Below, one piece after another: positions 1 through 7,976 of a stretch of DNA of 19,769 nucleotides. Each line of letters begins with the position of its first letter. Position 1 is the stretch's first letter. Under the pieces are notes generated by a model. It was not told where the DNA came from. It searched no databases and saw only the letters and a program-made list of their open reading frames with translations. The stretch comes from Candidatus Izemoplasma sp. GTDB taxonomy: Bacteria; Bacillota_I; Bacilli_A; Izemoplasmatales; Izemoplasmataceae. Location of the stretch: positions 1 to 19,769 of the forward strand of contig SKGI01000120.1 in the NCBI GenBank assembly GCA_007117555.1, read 5' to 3'. The translations under genes were made by a program, and so were the position numbers.

Positions 1-492
1 ATTAACTGGGTGGAAGAATCATGCATTCGTGTTGAAGCGGATGAGCTGACTTATCCCTTACACATCTTAATTCGTTATGAAATGGAACGAGCCATTTTCA
101 ATGATGGCATCGATGTTGAGACGTTGCCGAAGTTATGGAATCATAAAATGAAGACGTATTTGAACATCGAGCCCTCAACTGCTTCAGAAGGTATTTTACA
201 AGATGTTCATTGGAGTGGAGGCGCCTTTGGCTATTTCCCTACCTATGCTTTAGGCAGTGCGTATGCAGCGCAGTTTTATGACACGATGAAAAAGGACCTC
301 GACTTTACTACCTTACTTGAAGCAGGCGATTTGAAACCAATTAATGACTGGTTAAAAGACAAAATACATCAATTTGGCAAACTGAAATCACCTGAACAGC
401 TTTTACTAGATGTGACGGGAGAACCCTTTAATCCACAGTATTATATTCGTTATCTTAAAGAGAAATATCGCGCCTTGTATTTGAAAGGATGA
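1..492 (+). CDS. M32 family metallocarboxypeptidase (carboxypeptidase Taq type), 3' part only
   Basis: This is the last 163 residues of a gene that begins before the window; the frame is open from base 1. The segments EADELTYPLHILIRYEME and DVHWSGGAFGYFPTYALG are typical of the C-terminal half of M32 carboxypeptidases, cytosolic zinc enzymes that remove C-terminal residues from peptides. Family members are about 500 residues long and carry the HEXXH zinc motif upstream of this part, so the catalytic site cannot be checked here. The gene ends in TGA, and the AAAGGA just before that stop serves as ribosome site for the next gene 4 bases downstream, so the two are probably cotranscribed. The family call is firm; substrate and exact function are inferred from the family. 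Confidence 0.88.
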   Translation: MNWVEESCIRVEADELTYPLHILIRYEMERAIFNDGIDVETLPKLWNHKMKTYLNIEPSTASEGILQDVHWSGGAFGYFPTYALGSAYAAQFYDTMKKDLDFTTLLEAGDLKPINDWLKDKIHQFGKLKSPEQLLLDVTGEPFNPQYYIRYLKEKYRALYLKG

Positions 493-496
493 TTCG

Positions 497-997
497 ATGA
501 CAGACACTTATCACACTCATGCAGAAACGTTTTTAGCCCAACTCCCTAAAGGCGTGTTTATGACCGTCCAAGCAGGCGAAAAAACAAACACCATGACGAT
601 CGCATGGGGACATATCGGGATTTTATGGGGAAAACCGATGTTTATTGCGTACGTCCGCTACTCTCGCTACACGTATGCGTTATTGCAAAAGGCTGAAGAC
701 TATACGATTAGTGTGCCTACGGATGACACGCTTAAGGAAGCCTTGAAAATAGCTGGGACAAAGTCTGGGCGCGATGGTGACAAATTCCTAGCCGCCAACT
801 TAACACGGTCGCCATCAAAACAGGTTAAAAGTCCGGTGATTGCCGAATGTGGCCTCCATTATGAATGCCGTATTGTCTACACCCAAACCCAAGAACCTGC
901 CTTAATTCCAGAGGCGATTCGCACCCGTTATTATCCAGAACCCGATACCCATATTATGTTTTTCGGTGAAATCGTCGATGTCTATCGTCTCGATTGA
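497..997 (+). CDS. Flavin reductase-like domain protein (FMN-binding split-barrel)
   Basis: This 166-residue soluble protein resembles the flavin reductase-like (DIM6/NTAB) family, which binds FMN in a split beta-barrel. The N-terminal LPKGVFMTVQAG followed by NTMTIAWGHIGILWGKPMF is the usual opening of this family, where a Thr/Ser-rich strand contacts the flavin. The central stretch with TISVP and the later GTKSGRDGDKF region also fit. The reaction is unknown; relatives reduce flavins or act as flavoprotein oxidoreductases on small molecules. The ATG lies 4 bases after the upstream peptidase stop with AAAGGA ahead of it. The 3' end overlaps the likely start of the GNAT gene by 20 bases, suggesting translational coupling in one operon. 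There is no signal peptide or membrane segment. Confidence 0.8.
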   Translation: MTDTYHTHAETFLAQLPKGVFMTVQAGEKTNTMTIAWGHIGILWGKPMFIAYVRYSRYTYALLQKAEDYTISVPTDDTLKEALKIAGTKSGRDGDKFLAANLTRSPSKQVKSPVIAECGLHYECRIVYTQTQEPALIPEAIRTRYYPEPDTHIMFFGEIVDVYRLD

Positions 998-2432
998 TGC
1001 TGCGTTATTGCGCGATGTTGGGACACGCACACTTCAGACTAAGCGCTTAACTTTGCGTCCTTTTCGGTATGCCGATGCCCAGGCGATGTATGAAAATTGG
1101 GCGTGTAAACGTGCGGTCACTGAGTATGTTACTTGGCAGCCACACCAGCGTGTTGAAGAGACCGAAGCGTTACTCGATCATTGGGTCTCTCTGTATGACA
1201 ACCCCCACACGTATCGTTGGGCCATCGAAAGACAAAGCGATCAACGATTAATTGGTTCGATTGATGTGGTGCGTTTTGATAGCGCATTATCCGCCGCGGA
1301 AATGGGTTATTGTAGTGATCCCTCAACGTGGGGACAAGGGTTGATGACCGAAGCGTTTGTTGCGGTGATTGACTACTTGTTTAACACGGTCCGCATCCGG
1401 CGTATCCATGCGCGTCACGATATTAGAAACCCAGCATCTGGACGGGTTATGGCCAAAGCAGGAATGCGCTTTGAAGGTGTTTTAAGCGCATCGTTTGCGG
1501 ATAAGGATGGTTACTTACGAGATATGGCACATTATGTAATTTTAAGAGAAGACTATAAAAAAACATATAAGGAGATGACAATGTCAAACATTATTAGTGG
1601 TAAAGAACTATCAAAAACGATTCGCCAAGAAGTGAAGGAGGATGTTGCGAAGCTGCTTGAACAAACAGGGCGCGTGCCACACTTAGTGGTCATTCTTGTC
1701 GGTGACGATCCCGCCAGTTTGTCATATGTGACCGCAAAAGAGAAAGCGTGTGTGAAAGCAGGCATGAAAAGCACCTTGCTTAGAAAAGATGAAAGCATCA
1801 CTGAAGAGGCACTGCTTGCACTCATTCAATCACTCAATGACGACCCCGATGTCCACGGCATTCTCGTTCAGTTACCGTTACCCAATCACATCGATGAAAA
1901 CCTCGTCATCGAAACCATTAAACAAGAAAAAGATGTCGATGGTTTCCACCCACTCAATGTCGCAGCCGTCCATCTTGGATTACCAGGCATCTTACCCGCT
2001 ACACCGAAAGGTATTATGACGATGCTACATAGCACTAATACGGAAATTAAAGGGAAAAATGCCCTCGTTATCGGTCGTTCAAATATTGTTGGTAAGCCTG
2101 TGGCGATGTTGTTGCTGAAAGAACACGCAACGGTCACCATTGCCCATTCTCGTACAGTCAACTTAAAAGAACTTGCTTTGCAAGCAGACATTCTTGTCGC
2201 TGCGGTTGGCCGAGCGAACATGGTCACCCCTGATATGATTAAAGAAGGCGCCATACTCATCGATGTGGGCGTTAACCGTGTCGACGGCAAACTTGTTGGG
2301 GATATTGATTTTGAAGGGGCTAAAGAGAAAGCATCTTTCATCACACCTGTGCCAGGTGGTGTAGGTCCGATGACGATTGCTTCGTTGTTGCAAAACACCG
2401 TTGAATGCTTTAAAATGATTGAAACAAAGTAG
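978..2432 (+). CDS. GNAT acetyltransferase reading in frame into FolD (possible fusion)
   Basis: One open frame encodes a RimJ/RimL-type GNAT N-acetyltransferase (about residues 1-196) and continues with no stop into a complete FolD. GNAT evidence: LQTKRLTLRPF at the start, GSIDVV in the central strands, the acetyl-CoA pyrophosphate loop in the stretch WGQGLMTEAF, and NPASGRVMAKAGMRFEG near its end. RimJ/L-like enzymes acetylate N-termini or small amines; the substrate is unknown here. I prefer ATG 978 because GGTGA (965-969) lies 8 bases ahead; GTG 966 and TTG 1008 are alternatives in the same frame. FolD also has its own ribosome site (1569-1574) and ATG (1581), so a stand-alone FolD is expected as well. 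A seven-A run (1557-1563) at the junction is a likely place for an indel or slippage: one extra A gives a TAA directly before folD, and one fewer gives a TGA. Whether a 484-residue fusion is really made is open. Confidence 0.6.
   Translation: MSIVSIDAALLRDVGTRTLQTKRLTLRPFRYADAQAMYENWACKRAVTEYVTWQPHQRVEETEALLDHWVSLYDNPHTYRWAIERQSDQRLIGSIDVVRFDSALSAAEMGYCSDPSTWGQGLMTEAFVAVIDYLFNTVRIRRIHARHDIRNPASGRVMAKAGMRFEGVLSASFADKDGYLRDMAHYVILREDYKKTYKEMTMSNIISGKELSKTIRQEVKEDVAKLLEQTGRVPHLVVILVGDDPASLSYVTAKEKACVKAGMKSTLLRKDESITEEALLALIQSLNDDPDVHGILVQLPLPNHIDENLVIETIKQEKDVDGFHPLNVAAVHLGLPGILPATPKGIMTMLHSTNTEIKGKNALVIGRSNIVGKPVAMLLLKEHATVTIAHSRTVNLKELALQADILVAAVGRANMVTPDMIKEGAILIDVGVNRVDGKLVGDIDFEGAKEKASFITPVPGGVGPMTIASLLQNTVECFKMIETK
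1569..1574 (+). promoter_or_regulatory. Internal ribosome binding site for folD
   Basis: AAGGAG lies 6 bases before ATG 1581, inside the open GNAT-FolD frame. It is among the strongest ribosome sites in the window and argues that FolD is started independently of the upstream GNAT. Confidence 0.8.
1581..2432 (+). CDS. folD: Bifunctional methylenetetrahydrofolate dehydrogenase / methenyltetrahydrofolate cyclohydrolase
   Basis: FolD interconverts 5,10-methylene-, 5,10-methenyl- and 10-formyl-tetrahydrofolate in the cytosol, supplying one-carbon units for purine synthesis. The 283-residue length is normal. Y49-x3-K53 (YVTAK) is the catalytic Tyr/Lys pair, VQLPLP and the DVDGFHPLN segment shape the folate site, GRSNIVGKP is the NADP-binding turn, and PGGVGPMT is the C-terminal family signature. 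The start is ATG 1581, supported by AAGGAG 6 bases upstream and by the usual N-terminus of the family. The frame is open upstream into a GNAT domain, so a longer fused product is possible. purB follows 15 bases later, and glyA, which makes the methylene-THF substrate, lies about 4 kb downstream, so the context is purine and one-carbon supply. Confidence 0.96.
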   Translation: MSNIISGKELSKTIRQEVKEDVAKLLEQTGRVPHLVVILVGDDPASLSYVTAKEKACVKAGMKSTLLRKDESITEEALLALIQSLNDDPDVHGILVQLPLPNHIDENLVIETIKQEKDVDGFHPLNVAAVHLGLPGILPATPKGIMTMLHSTNTEIKGKNALVIGRSNIVGKPVAMLLLKEHATVTIAHSRTVNLKELALQADILVAAVGRANMVTPDMIKEGAILIDVGVNRVDGKLVGDIDFEGAKEKASFITPVPGGVGPMTIASLLQNTVECFKMIETK

Positions 2433-2447
2433 AAACGAGGGGTCACC

Positions 2448-3752
2448 ATGATCGAGCGATACCGTCAAAAAGCCATGCACGCCTTGTTTACTGATAAAGC
2501 GCGCTATGACGCGTTTCTTGAAGTCGAACAAGCAGTTACCAAAGTTTTGGCCACGCAAGGTGTGATTCCCCAAGACGCCGCCGCGCGCATTGCGCAGTGT
2601 AAGACTGTAGATATCACGCGCGTTCAAGCGCTTGAAGCTGAGACACGTCATGACGTCATTGCGTTTACACGCGCGGTGGGGGAAACCCTTGGTGAGGCTA
2701 AAAAGTGGCTTCATTATGGATTGACATCGACCGATGTGGTCGACACCGCACTCGCCCTTACTTTGAAACGCGCCAACGTTCAACTGCACACCAAACTCGA
2801 TGTCTTTATGGTTCGGCTTCAAGCATTGGCTGAAAAGTACCGTGAGACACTGTGTATCGGCAGAACGCACGGCATCCATGCTGAAGTCACAACGTTTGGT
2901 CTTAAATTCGCCTTATATTACGAAGAATTCAAACGCCATCGCAAGCGCTTTAAAGCCGCATGTCAACGCATTGAAGTCGGTAAGATTAGTGGGGCTGTTG
3001 GTAATTTCAACTTAGTTAGCCCTGCTGTTCAGGATGCTGTGTGTGCTGATTTAGGACTCGGTAGTGCCGCAATCTCAACGCAAACATTACAGCGCGACCG
3101 GCATGCAGAATATGTGTCTGTCTTAGTGTTAATCGCTTCCTCAATTGAAAAGATTGCGCTTGAGATTAGACACTTGCAGCGGACCGAAGTCGGTGAAGTC
3201 GCAGAAGGGTTTAGCGCGACGCAAAAAGGCTCTTCGGCTATGCCACATAAACGCAATCCGATTGCTTCAGAAAACATGGCAGGGTGCGCGCGTATGATGC
3301 GTGGTTATCTCCAGCCTGTTTACGAAAATATCGCATTGTGGCATGAACGTGATATCTCACATTCATCGGTTGAGCGCGTTGTCTTACCAGATGCGATCAT
3401 GTTGCTTGATTATATGCTTACACGTTATGCATCGGTGCTGAAATCACTTCAAGTGTATCCTGATATCATGCAAGCAAACATACATCAAACATACGGTGTC
3501 GTCTATTCACAACGTGTCCTGCATGCTTTAATTGAAACAGGTATGACACGCGAGGCAGCGTATGACTTGATTCAACCGCTCGCAAAACGTGCAATTACGC
3601 AAAAGCAAGCCTTTCGCACGGTGCTTGAAGCGGAATCAAACGTTTCAAGACGCTTAAATAAAGACAAACTCGATGCGTGTTTTGATTCATCGCAAGCATT
3701 AAAGCACGTGAATGAAATATTTCATCGTGTCTTCAAGGAGGAATATGCATGA
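2448..3752 (+). CDS. purB: Adenylosuccinate lyase
   Basis: PurB cleaves fumarate from SAICAR in de novo IMP synthesis and from adenylosuccinate in AMP synthesis. The 434-residue protein has the bacterial family length. TSTDVVDT (93-100), the GRTHGIHAE segment (138-146, catalytic His region) and the fumarase/aspartase-superfamily signature GSSAMPHKRNP (261-271), which holds the catalytic serine loop, are intact. The start is ATG 2448 with GAGGGGT just ahead. It lies 15 bases after folD in the same direction, and its TGA overlaps the next gene's ATG (ATGA). It is separated from other pur biosynthesis genes in this window; the next purine gene is the riboswitch-controlled permease. Confidence 0.97.
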   Translation: MIERYRQKAMHALFTDKARYDAFLEVEQAVTKVLATQGVIPQDAAARIAQCKTVDITRVQALEAETRHDVIAFTRAVGETLGEAKKWLHYGLTSTDVVDTALALTLKRANVQLHTKLDVFMVRLQALAEKYRETLCIGRTHGIHAEVTTFGLKFALYYEEFKRHRKRFKAACQRIEVGKISGAVGNFNLVSPAVQDAVCADLGLGSAAISTQTLQRDRHAEYVSVLVLIASSIEKIALEIRHLQRTEVGEVAEGFSATQKGSSAMPHKRNPIASENMAGCARMMRGYLQPVYENIALWHERDISHSSVERVVLPDAIMLLDYMLTRYASVLKSLQVYPDIMQANIHQTYGVVYSQRVLHALIETGMTREAAYDLIQPLAKRAITQKQAFRTVLEAESNVSRRLNKDKLDACFDSSQALKHVNEIFHRVFKEEYA

Positions 3753-4405
3753 AAGCTTTATCGGTGATTGTTTGGATTCTCGTGCCCATCATTTTGATGG
3801 TACTCTTTGCCTCAGTACTTACAAGTCGGCCTTATATGCAGTTATCAGAGGGGCGTTATGCAACGCATGACCTCATTCCTGAACGGTTTGATTTTGACCA
3901 TCGCTATGTCGCAAGACAATTGATTGACTATTTGAACTACCGTCATGATGACTTGACGTTTGGGGCACGTGAAGGTGAAGAAGGTCCCGTTATGATTGAG
4001 ATTGAAATCATTCATATGGTTGATGTGAAAGAAGTGTATACACTCGTTCGGGTCATTGCGGCGATTAGTCTTGCTGTTGTGCTTGCTATCAGTCTGTTTT
4101 TGTATAAAACGAACTTAAAGCTATTTTACTACACTTACAAAAATCTCTTTTGGTTGCCATTGGCGTTTTTTGTGTTCGTCGGAACATGGTTACTTATTGA
4201 TTTCAACCGGATTTTTACCGTTTTTCATGAAATATTTTTTGAAGATAATTGGCAACTGCCGATGCACGTACTCATTCCTTTATTACCAGAAGCGTTTTGG
4301 ATGGTGAGTGCGATCATCATTTTAGTGCTCTCAGTCGGTACGATGGCCTTGATTGTTTATCTCAACTACCGTTTTATTCGTCCAAAAGTTGAAAAGTTGT
4401 CCTGA
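3749..4405 (+). CDS. TIGR01906 (DUF1461) family integral membrane protein
   Basis: This 218-residue membrane protein has about four hydrophobic segments: residues 5-25, 100-120, 133-155 and 183-207. An extracytoplasmic-type region between the first two carries IIHMVDVKEVY. With the later FEDNWQLPMHVLIPLLPEAFW, this matches my memory of the TIGR01906/DUF1461 family found in Bacillota; its function is not known. The start ATG overlaps the purB stop by 4 bases (ATGA), and AAGGAGG (3735-3741) lies 7 bases before it, so it is translationally coupled to purB. A basic tail (RFIRPKVEK) ends the protein. I see no catalytic motif. No clear terminator follows before the next promoter. Confidence 0.8.
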   Translation: MKALSVIVWILVPIILMVLFASVLTSRPYMQLSEGRYATHDLIPERFDFDHRYVARQLIDYLNYRHDDLTFGAREGEEGPVMIEIEIIHMVDVKEVYTLVRVIAAISLAVVLAISLFLYKTNLKLFYYTYKNLFWLPLAFFVFVGTWLLIDFNRIFTVFHEIFFEDNWQLPMHVLIPLLPEAFWMVSAIIILVLSVGTMALIVYLNYRFIRPKVEKLS

Positions 4406-4413
4406 AAACGTTT

Positions 4414-4441
4414 TTGACACCTTGCACTTTATGGTTAAAAT
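4414..4441 (+). promoter_or_regulatory. Promoter for purine riboswitch-permease unit
   Basis: TTGACA (4414-4419) matches the -35 consensus fully, followed after 16 bases by TAAAAT (4436-4441). Transcription would start near 4448, just ahead of the purine aptamer. Confidence 0.8.
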
Positions 4442-4461
4442 GCTTACAATACTAGCGGTTC

Positions 4462-4532
4462 GTATCGTATATGATCAGAAATAGGGTCTGATTGTCTCTA
4501 CCCCGAAACCGTAAATTCCGGGACTACGTTAC
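4462..4532 (+). ncRNA. Purine riboswitch aptamer, guanine/hypoxanthine class
   Basis: The region folds as the three-way purine aptamer. P1 pairs GTATCGTA (4462-4469) with TACGTTAC (4525-4532), with one U-U mismatch. P2 pairs GATCAGA (4473-4479) with TCTGATT (4487-4493) around loop AATAGGG. J2/3 is GTCTCTA (4494-4500). P3 pairs CCCCGA (4501-4506) with TCCGGG (4517-4522), with one C-C mismatch, around a loop containing the conserved CCGTAAAT. The specificity base before the 3' strand of P1 is C (4524), as in guanine/hypoxanthine sensors; adenine sensors have U. It lies directly upstream of a purine permease, the expected regulon. By analogy ligand binding should reduce expression. Confidence 0.93.
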
Positions 4533-4541
4533 ACGCTACTT

Positions 4542-4561
4542 GAGAGAATTCTCCCTTTTTT
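4542..4561 (+). terminator. Possible riboswitch-controlled terminator (weak)
   Basis: GAGA (4542-4545) pairs with TCTC (4550-4553) around GAAT, followed by CC and six T (4556-4561). The T tract placed between aptamer and gene suggests transcription control, but the visible stem is only 4 base pairs, so a longer alternative fold may be the real one. Confidence 0.45.
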
Positions 4562-4603
4562 GTGTGTGCGATCGAATACACCAATTTCTGGAGGATTTTT
4601 TTC

Positions 4604-6001
4604 ATGGAAACAGTGTTGCTTAAGGTGTCTAAGTTTTTTAAGATTCAAGAACGAAACAGCACCATCCGCACCGAACTGCTTGCTGGGGTAACGACCTTTT
4701 TGGCGATGGCTTATATCTTACCCGTCAATACGGACCTTCTTGGTAAAACCGGCATGCCAGCCGGCGGCATTTTCTTCGCGACTGTGGTCGCTTCTATGCT
4801 TGCTGGCCTGATTATGGGCTTGATTGCGAACTATCCAGTTGCCCTTGCACCGGGCATGGGCATTAACGCCTTTTTCACCTATACCGTAGTAATGATTTAT
4901 GGCTTCTCGTGGGAAGCAGCGTTGGGCGCTGTTTTCATCTCTGGGGTGCTGTTTTTAATTTTATCGGTCTCAGGCTTACGAAAAATGGTGATTAATGCCA
5001 TTCCGCAAGGGCTTAAATACGCTGTAGGTGCGGGGATTGGTTTTTTCATTACCTTCATTGGGTTACAAAACGCAGGCATCGTCGTAGGGTTCGAGCCAAC
5101 GCTTGTTGAACTCGGTGATTTCAGCCATCCGACTGTGCTACTTGGTTTGTTTGGGATCGTGTTAGTCGTTGTACTGTATGCCTTAGGCAACAAATTCGCT
5201 TTGATTTTTGCGATTATTGTGACCGCGATTGTCGGTCTTATTCTTGGGTGGCTTGGTGTTGATATGATGCCAGCTTACGATGCAACAGCCGCGACAGACG
5301 GATTGTTTACTGAAGCAGGGCAAACGTTTTTAGCTGCTTTTCGGGGCATGGGTGATCTCTTTTCAACGCCTCAAGCGCTGTTTGTTATTTTCACGTTTTT
5401 GTTTGTAGACTTTTTCGATACAGCCGGCACCTTAATTGCGGTTGGGAATCAAGCTGGTCTCATCAACGAAGAAGGCGAGCTCATCGAAGGGAATAAAGCG
5501 TTGCTTGCGGATTCAGTGGGCACCGTTGCGGGTGCGATGTTAGGTACGAGTACTGTGACGAGTTACATTGAATCAAGCACCGGGATTGAACAAGGTGGTC
5601 GCACGGGCTTGACAGCGGTGACTGTTGCCTTCTTGTTTCTAATATCTTTATTAGCCTATCCTTTGTTGAGTGTTGTGACTGGAGTCGTTGTAGGGTTTGA
5701 TGATTTTGGTGATCCTATTATTTATGCACCTGTGACCTCGATGGCACTCGTGATGGTGGGTGCCTTTATGATTAAGCCACTGAAGCATCTCGATTGGGAT
5801 GATGTGGCCATTTTGATTCCAGCATTCTTAACGATTGTTTTCATGGTATTTGCGTTCTCGATTGCAGAAGGTATTGCCGTTGGCTTTATCTTCTACCCAA
5901 TCATCATGCTTTGTACGAAACGCGGTAAAGAAGTGAGTCCGATTATGTATGGTCTGATGGGCTTCTTCATCCTCTTCTTCGTCTTAAATGCGTTTATTTA
6001 A
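4604..6001 (+). CDS. pbuG: NCS2 family purine permease (hypoxanthine/guanine type)
   Basis: This 465-residue polytopic membrane protein of the AzgA-like branch of the NCS2 nucleobase transporters imports purine bases, probably hypoxanthine and guanine, by cation symport. Typical segments are RTELLAGVTTFLAMAYI near the N-terminus, ALAPGMGINAFFTYTVV (about 80-95) and FVDFFDTAGTLIAVGNQAGL (about 265-285), the latter holding conserved substrate-site residues. Many hydrophobic helices run through to the C-terminus. I chose ATG 4604 because GGAGG (4590-4594) stands 9 bases ahead; an open frame back to 4562 would run into the riboswitch leader. The guanine-class aptamer upstream supports guanine/hypoxanthine uptake. 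A strong terminator follows at 6030. The symbol is by similarity; PbuO-like specificity cannot be excluded. Confidence 0.9.
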   Translation: METVLLKVSKFFKIQERNSTIRTELLAGVTTFLAMAYILPVNTDLLGKTGMPAGGIFFATVVASMLAGLIMGLIANYPVALAPGMGINAFFTYTVVMIYGFSWEAALGAVFISGVLFLILSVSGLRKMVINAIPQGLKYAVGAGIGFFITFIGLQNAGIVVGFEPTLVELGDFSHPTVLLGLFGIVLVVVLYALGNKFALIFAIIVTAIVGLILGWLGVDMMPAYDATAATDGLFTEAGQTFLAAFRGMGDLFSTPQALFVIFTFLFVDFFDTAGTLIAVGNQAGLINEEGELIEGNKALLADSVGTVAGAMLGTSTVTSYIESSTGIEQGGRTGLTAVTVAFLFLISLLAYPLLSVVTGVVVGFDDFGDPIIYAPVTSMALVMVGAFMIKPLKHLDWDDVAILIPAFLTIVFMVFAFSIAEGIAVGFIFYPIIMLCTKRGKEVSPIMYGLMGFFILFFVLNAFI

Positions 6002-6025
6002 AAAACTAGATTGAATGAAACCCAT

Positions 6026-6064
6026 AAAAAGTCCGGTGATATGTAGGATATCACCGGACTTTTT
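6026..6064 (+). terminator. Rho-independent terminator after the purine permease
   Basis: A perfect 13-bp stem (6030-6042 with 6048-6060, GTCCGGTGATAT core) closes a 5-base loop GTAGG and is followed by a T run to 6064. An A run lies on the 5' side, so it could act in both directions. Confidence 0.95.
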
Positions 6065-6129
6065 ACGTGGTTATACACACTTAAAGAGAAAATGTCTACT
6101 CTAAACGATGAAAACGCTTATATTCACCG

Positions 6130-6158
6130 TTTACAAGCACCGTCATATCATATACAAT
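6130..6158 (+). promoter_or_regulatory. Promoter for pyrR-glyA
   Basis: TTTACA (6130-6135), 17 bases, TACAAT (6153-6158); each hexamer matches 5 of 6 consensus bases. The predicted leader to ATG 6184 is only about 20 bases, leaving no room for a PyrR attenuator. Confidence 0.7.
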
Positions 6159-6183
6159 AGAAATGATATGAGGAGCGATTAAG

Positions 6184-6690
6184 ATGAAGACATTGTTTAA
6201 TTACGAACAGGTGATTCGCACGTTAAGACGGATGACCCATGAAATACTAGAACGTGAAAAAGCACCGGAACAACTTGTGTTGATGGGCATTGAACGAAAC
6301 GGCGTTCCGATTGCTAAACAACTCCAAGCCAATTTGCTTGCCTTTGAGCAGCTTAAACTGCCGCTTTATCCGCTTGATATTACCGGTTATCGTGATGATC
6401 GACAAAGCACAGGGGTTCCATTACCAAAAGTGGACCTCCGCGATAAACATGTAGTACTCATCGACGATGTGCTTTTTACAGGGCGTTCAGTGCGCGCAGC
6501 GATGGATGCGCTGATTGATTTGGGGCGGCCTGCTAAAATCACCTTAGCTGTTTTAGTAGATCGTGGGCATCGTGAGTTACCCATTAAAGCAGATTATGTT
6601 GGTAAAAATATTCCGACGGCTAAACATGAACGCATTGTTGTCCGTCTAAGTCCTGATGGCGGCATATTACTGAGTGAAGGAGCGAAATAG
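6184..6690 (+). CDS. pyrR: PyrR: pyrimidine operon RNA-binding attenuator / uracil phosphoribosyltransferase
   Basis: PyrR binds pyr mRNA leaders when UMP is high and promotes termination; it often also has uracil phosphoribosyltransferase activity (uracil + PRPP to UMP). The 168 residues are slightly shorter than the usual about 180. The PRPP loop [13 protein letters not shown] (90-102) is intact, and the C-terminal [20 protein letters not shown] segment is diagnostic for PyrR over other type I phosphoribosyltransferases. ATG 6184 has AGGAG (6171-6175) 8 bases upstream. It is followed by glyA one base after its stop, not by pyr biosynthesis genes, so here it would act in trans on leaders elsewhere. 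Confidence 0.94.
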   Translation: MKTLFNYEQVIRTLRRMTHEILEREKAPEQLVLMGIERNGVPIAKQLQANLLAFEQLKLPLYPLDITGYRDDRQSTGVPLPKVDLRDKHVVLIDDVLFTGRSVRAAMDALIDLGRPAKITLAVLVDRGHRELPIKADYVGKNIPTAKHERIVVRLSPDGGILLSEGAK

Positions 6691-6691
6691 G

Positions 6692-7951
6692 ATGGAAACC
6701 ATTAAGAAAAGTGATGCAGTACTTTATGAAGCTTTGTTCGCTGAGAAAAACCGACAAGAAGATCACCTTGAGTTAATTGCAAGTGAAAATTTCGTCAGTG
6801 CAGCGGTTCTCGAAGCACAAGGCAGTATTTTAACGAATAAATACGCAGAAGGGTACCCAGGGAAACGATATTATGGCGGCTGTGTGCATGTGGATGTGGT
6901 GGAAGATTTAGCGCGTGAACGCGTAAAAAAACTGTTTAACTGTCAATACGCCAACGTTCAAGCCCACTCGGGCTCGACGGCGAATATGGCTGCATACCGT
7001 GCGCTTGTCAAACCCGGAGACCGCATTTTAGGGATGAGTCTTGATCATGGTGGCCATTTAACACACGGTCATCCCCTAAACTTCAGTGGTGAAGATTATG
7101 CGTTTCACAGTTACGGTGTCGATGCTAAAACGGAAACCATTGATTATGAAGCAGTCAGACAACAAGCTTTAACCATCAAACCCGCTTTGATTGTAGCGGG
7201 TGCGAGTGCTTATCCACGCGAAATTGATTTCAAGCAGTTCCGAGCCATTGCCGATGAGGTTGGCGCGAAGCTGATGGTCGATATGGCCCATATTGCAGGG
7301 CTCATTGCGGCAGGGATTCATAATAATCCTTGTGAAGTGGCCGATGTTGTCACATCAACGACCCATAAAACGTTACGAGGGCCACGGGGTGGGATCGTTT
7401 TAACAAACGATAAGGATTTATATAAAACAATTAATCGTGTTGTCTTTCCTGGCATTCAAGGCGGCCCACTCATGCATGTCATTGCCTCAAAAGCCGCGGC
7501 CTTTGAAGAAGCGTTGGCGGTGACATTTAAAGCGTATCAACACCAAGTTGTTAAAAACGCAAAAGCGTTAGCGGATAGCTTAATGCGTCAAGGGTTCCAT
7601 GTTGTCAGTGGTGGGACAGACACCCATTTGGTTCTTGTTGAAGTGAAATCTTTGACTGGATTAACGGGTAAAAAAGCTGAAGAGTTGCTTGAATCGGTTC
7701 ACATCACTTGCAATAAAAACACGGTACCTAATGATCCAGAAAAACCGTTTGTGACCAGTGGGATCCGTCTTGGTACACCAGCGCTGACAACACGTGGTTT
7801 TGATGCCCATGACATGACAGAAATTGGTGTCTTAATTCACACGGCGCTCATGAACCCAAACAACGATTTTGTTCTCGATGAAGTCAGGCAACGCGTCAAA
7901 CATTTGACACAAGCAAGACCTTTATATACAAGCGAGTCACCGCAAGATTGA
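6692..7951 (+). CDS. glyA: Serine hydroxymethyltransferase
   Basis: GlyA is a cytosolic PLP enzyme that converts serine and tetrahydrofolate to glycine and 5,10-methylene-THF, the main source of one-carbon units. The 419-residue length is typical. Conserved parts include [11 protein letters not shown] near the N-terminus, [15 protein letters not shown], and the PLP-lysine motif [14 protein letters not shown] with Lys at residue 226. ATG 6692 lies one base after the pyrR stop, with AAGGAG (6677-6682) inside the pyrR end; an in-frame GTG at 6674 overlaps that ribosome site and is unlikely. Cotranscription with pyrR is expected. Its product feeds FolD, encoded upstream. No terminator hairpin is obvious after it before the next promoter. 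Confidence 0.97.
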   Translation: METIKKSDAVLYEALFAEKNRQEDHLELIASENFVSAAVLEAQGSILTNKYAEGYPGKRYYGGCVHVDVVEDLARERVKKLFNCQYANVQAHSGSTANMAAYRALVKPGDRILGMSLDHGGHLTHGHPLNFSGEDYAFHSYGVDAKTETIDYEAVRQQALTIKPALIVAGASAYPREIDFKQFRAIADEVGAKLMVDMAHIAGLIAAGIHNNPCEVADVVTSTTHKTLRGPRGGIVLTNDKDLYKTINRVVFPGIQGGPLMHVIASKAAAFEEALAVTFKAYQHQVVKNAKALADSLMRQGFHVVSGGTDTHLVLVEVKSLTGLTGKKAEELLESVHITCNKNTVPNDPEKPFVTSGIRLGTPALTTRGFDAHDMTEIGVLIHTALMNPNNDFVLDEVRQRVKHLTQARPLYTSESPQD

Positions 7952-7976
7952 TCACGGTTGAGTAGACTTGAATAGA

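Noticed and set aside
1554..1566. Ribosomal -1 frameshift at the A7 run
   Set aside because: In the reading frame of the GNAT gene the heptamer is T-AAA-AAA, which does not fit X-XXY-YYZ; transcriptional slippage or an indel fits better.
1886..2879. Two long minus-strand open frames (187 and 238 residues) opposite folD and purB
   Set aside because: They lie opposite strongly conserved genes, have no ribosome site or recognisable motif, and look like codon-bias shadows.
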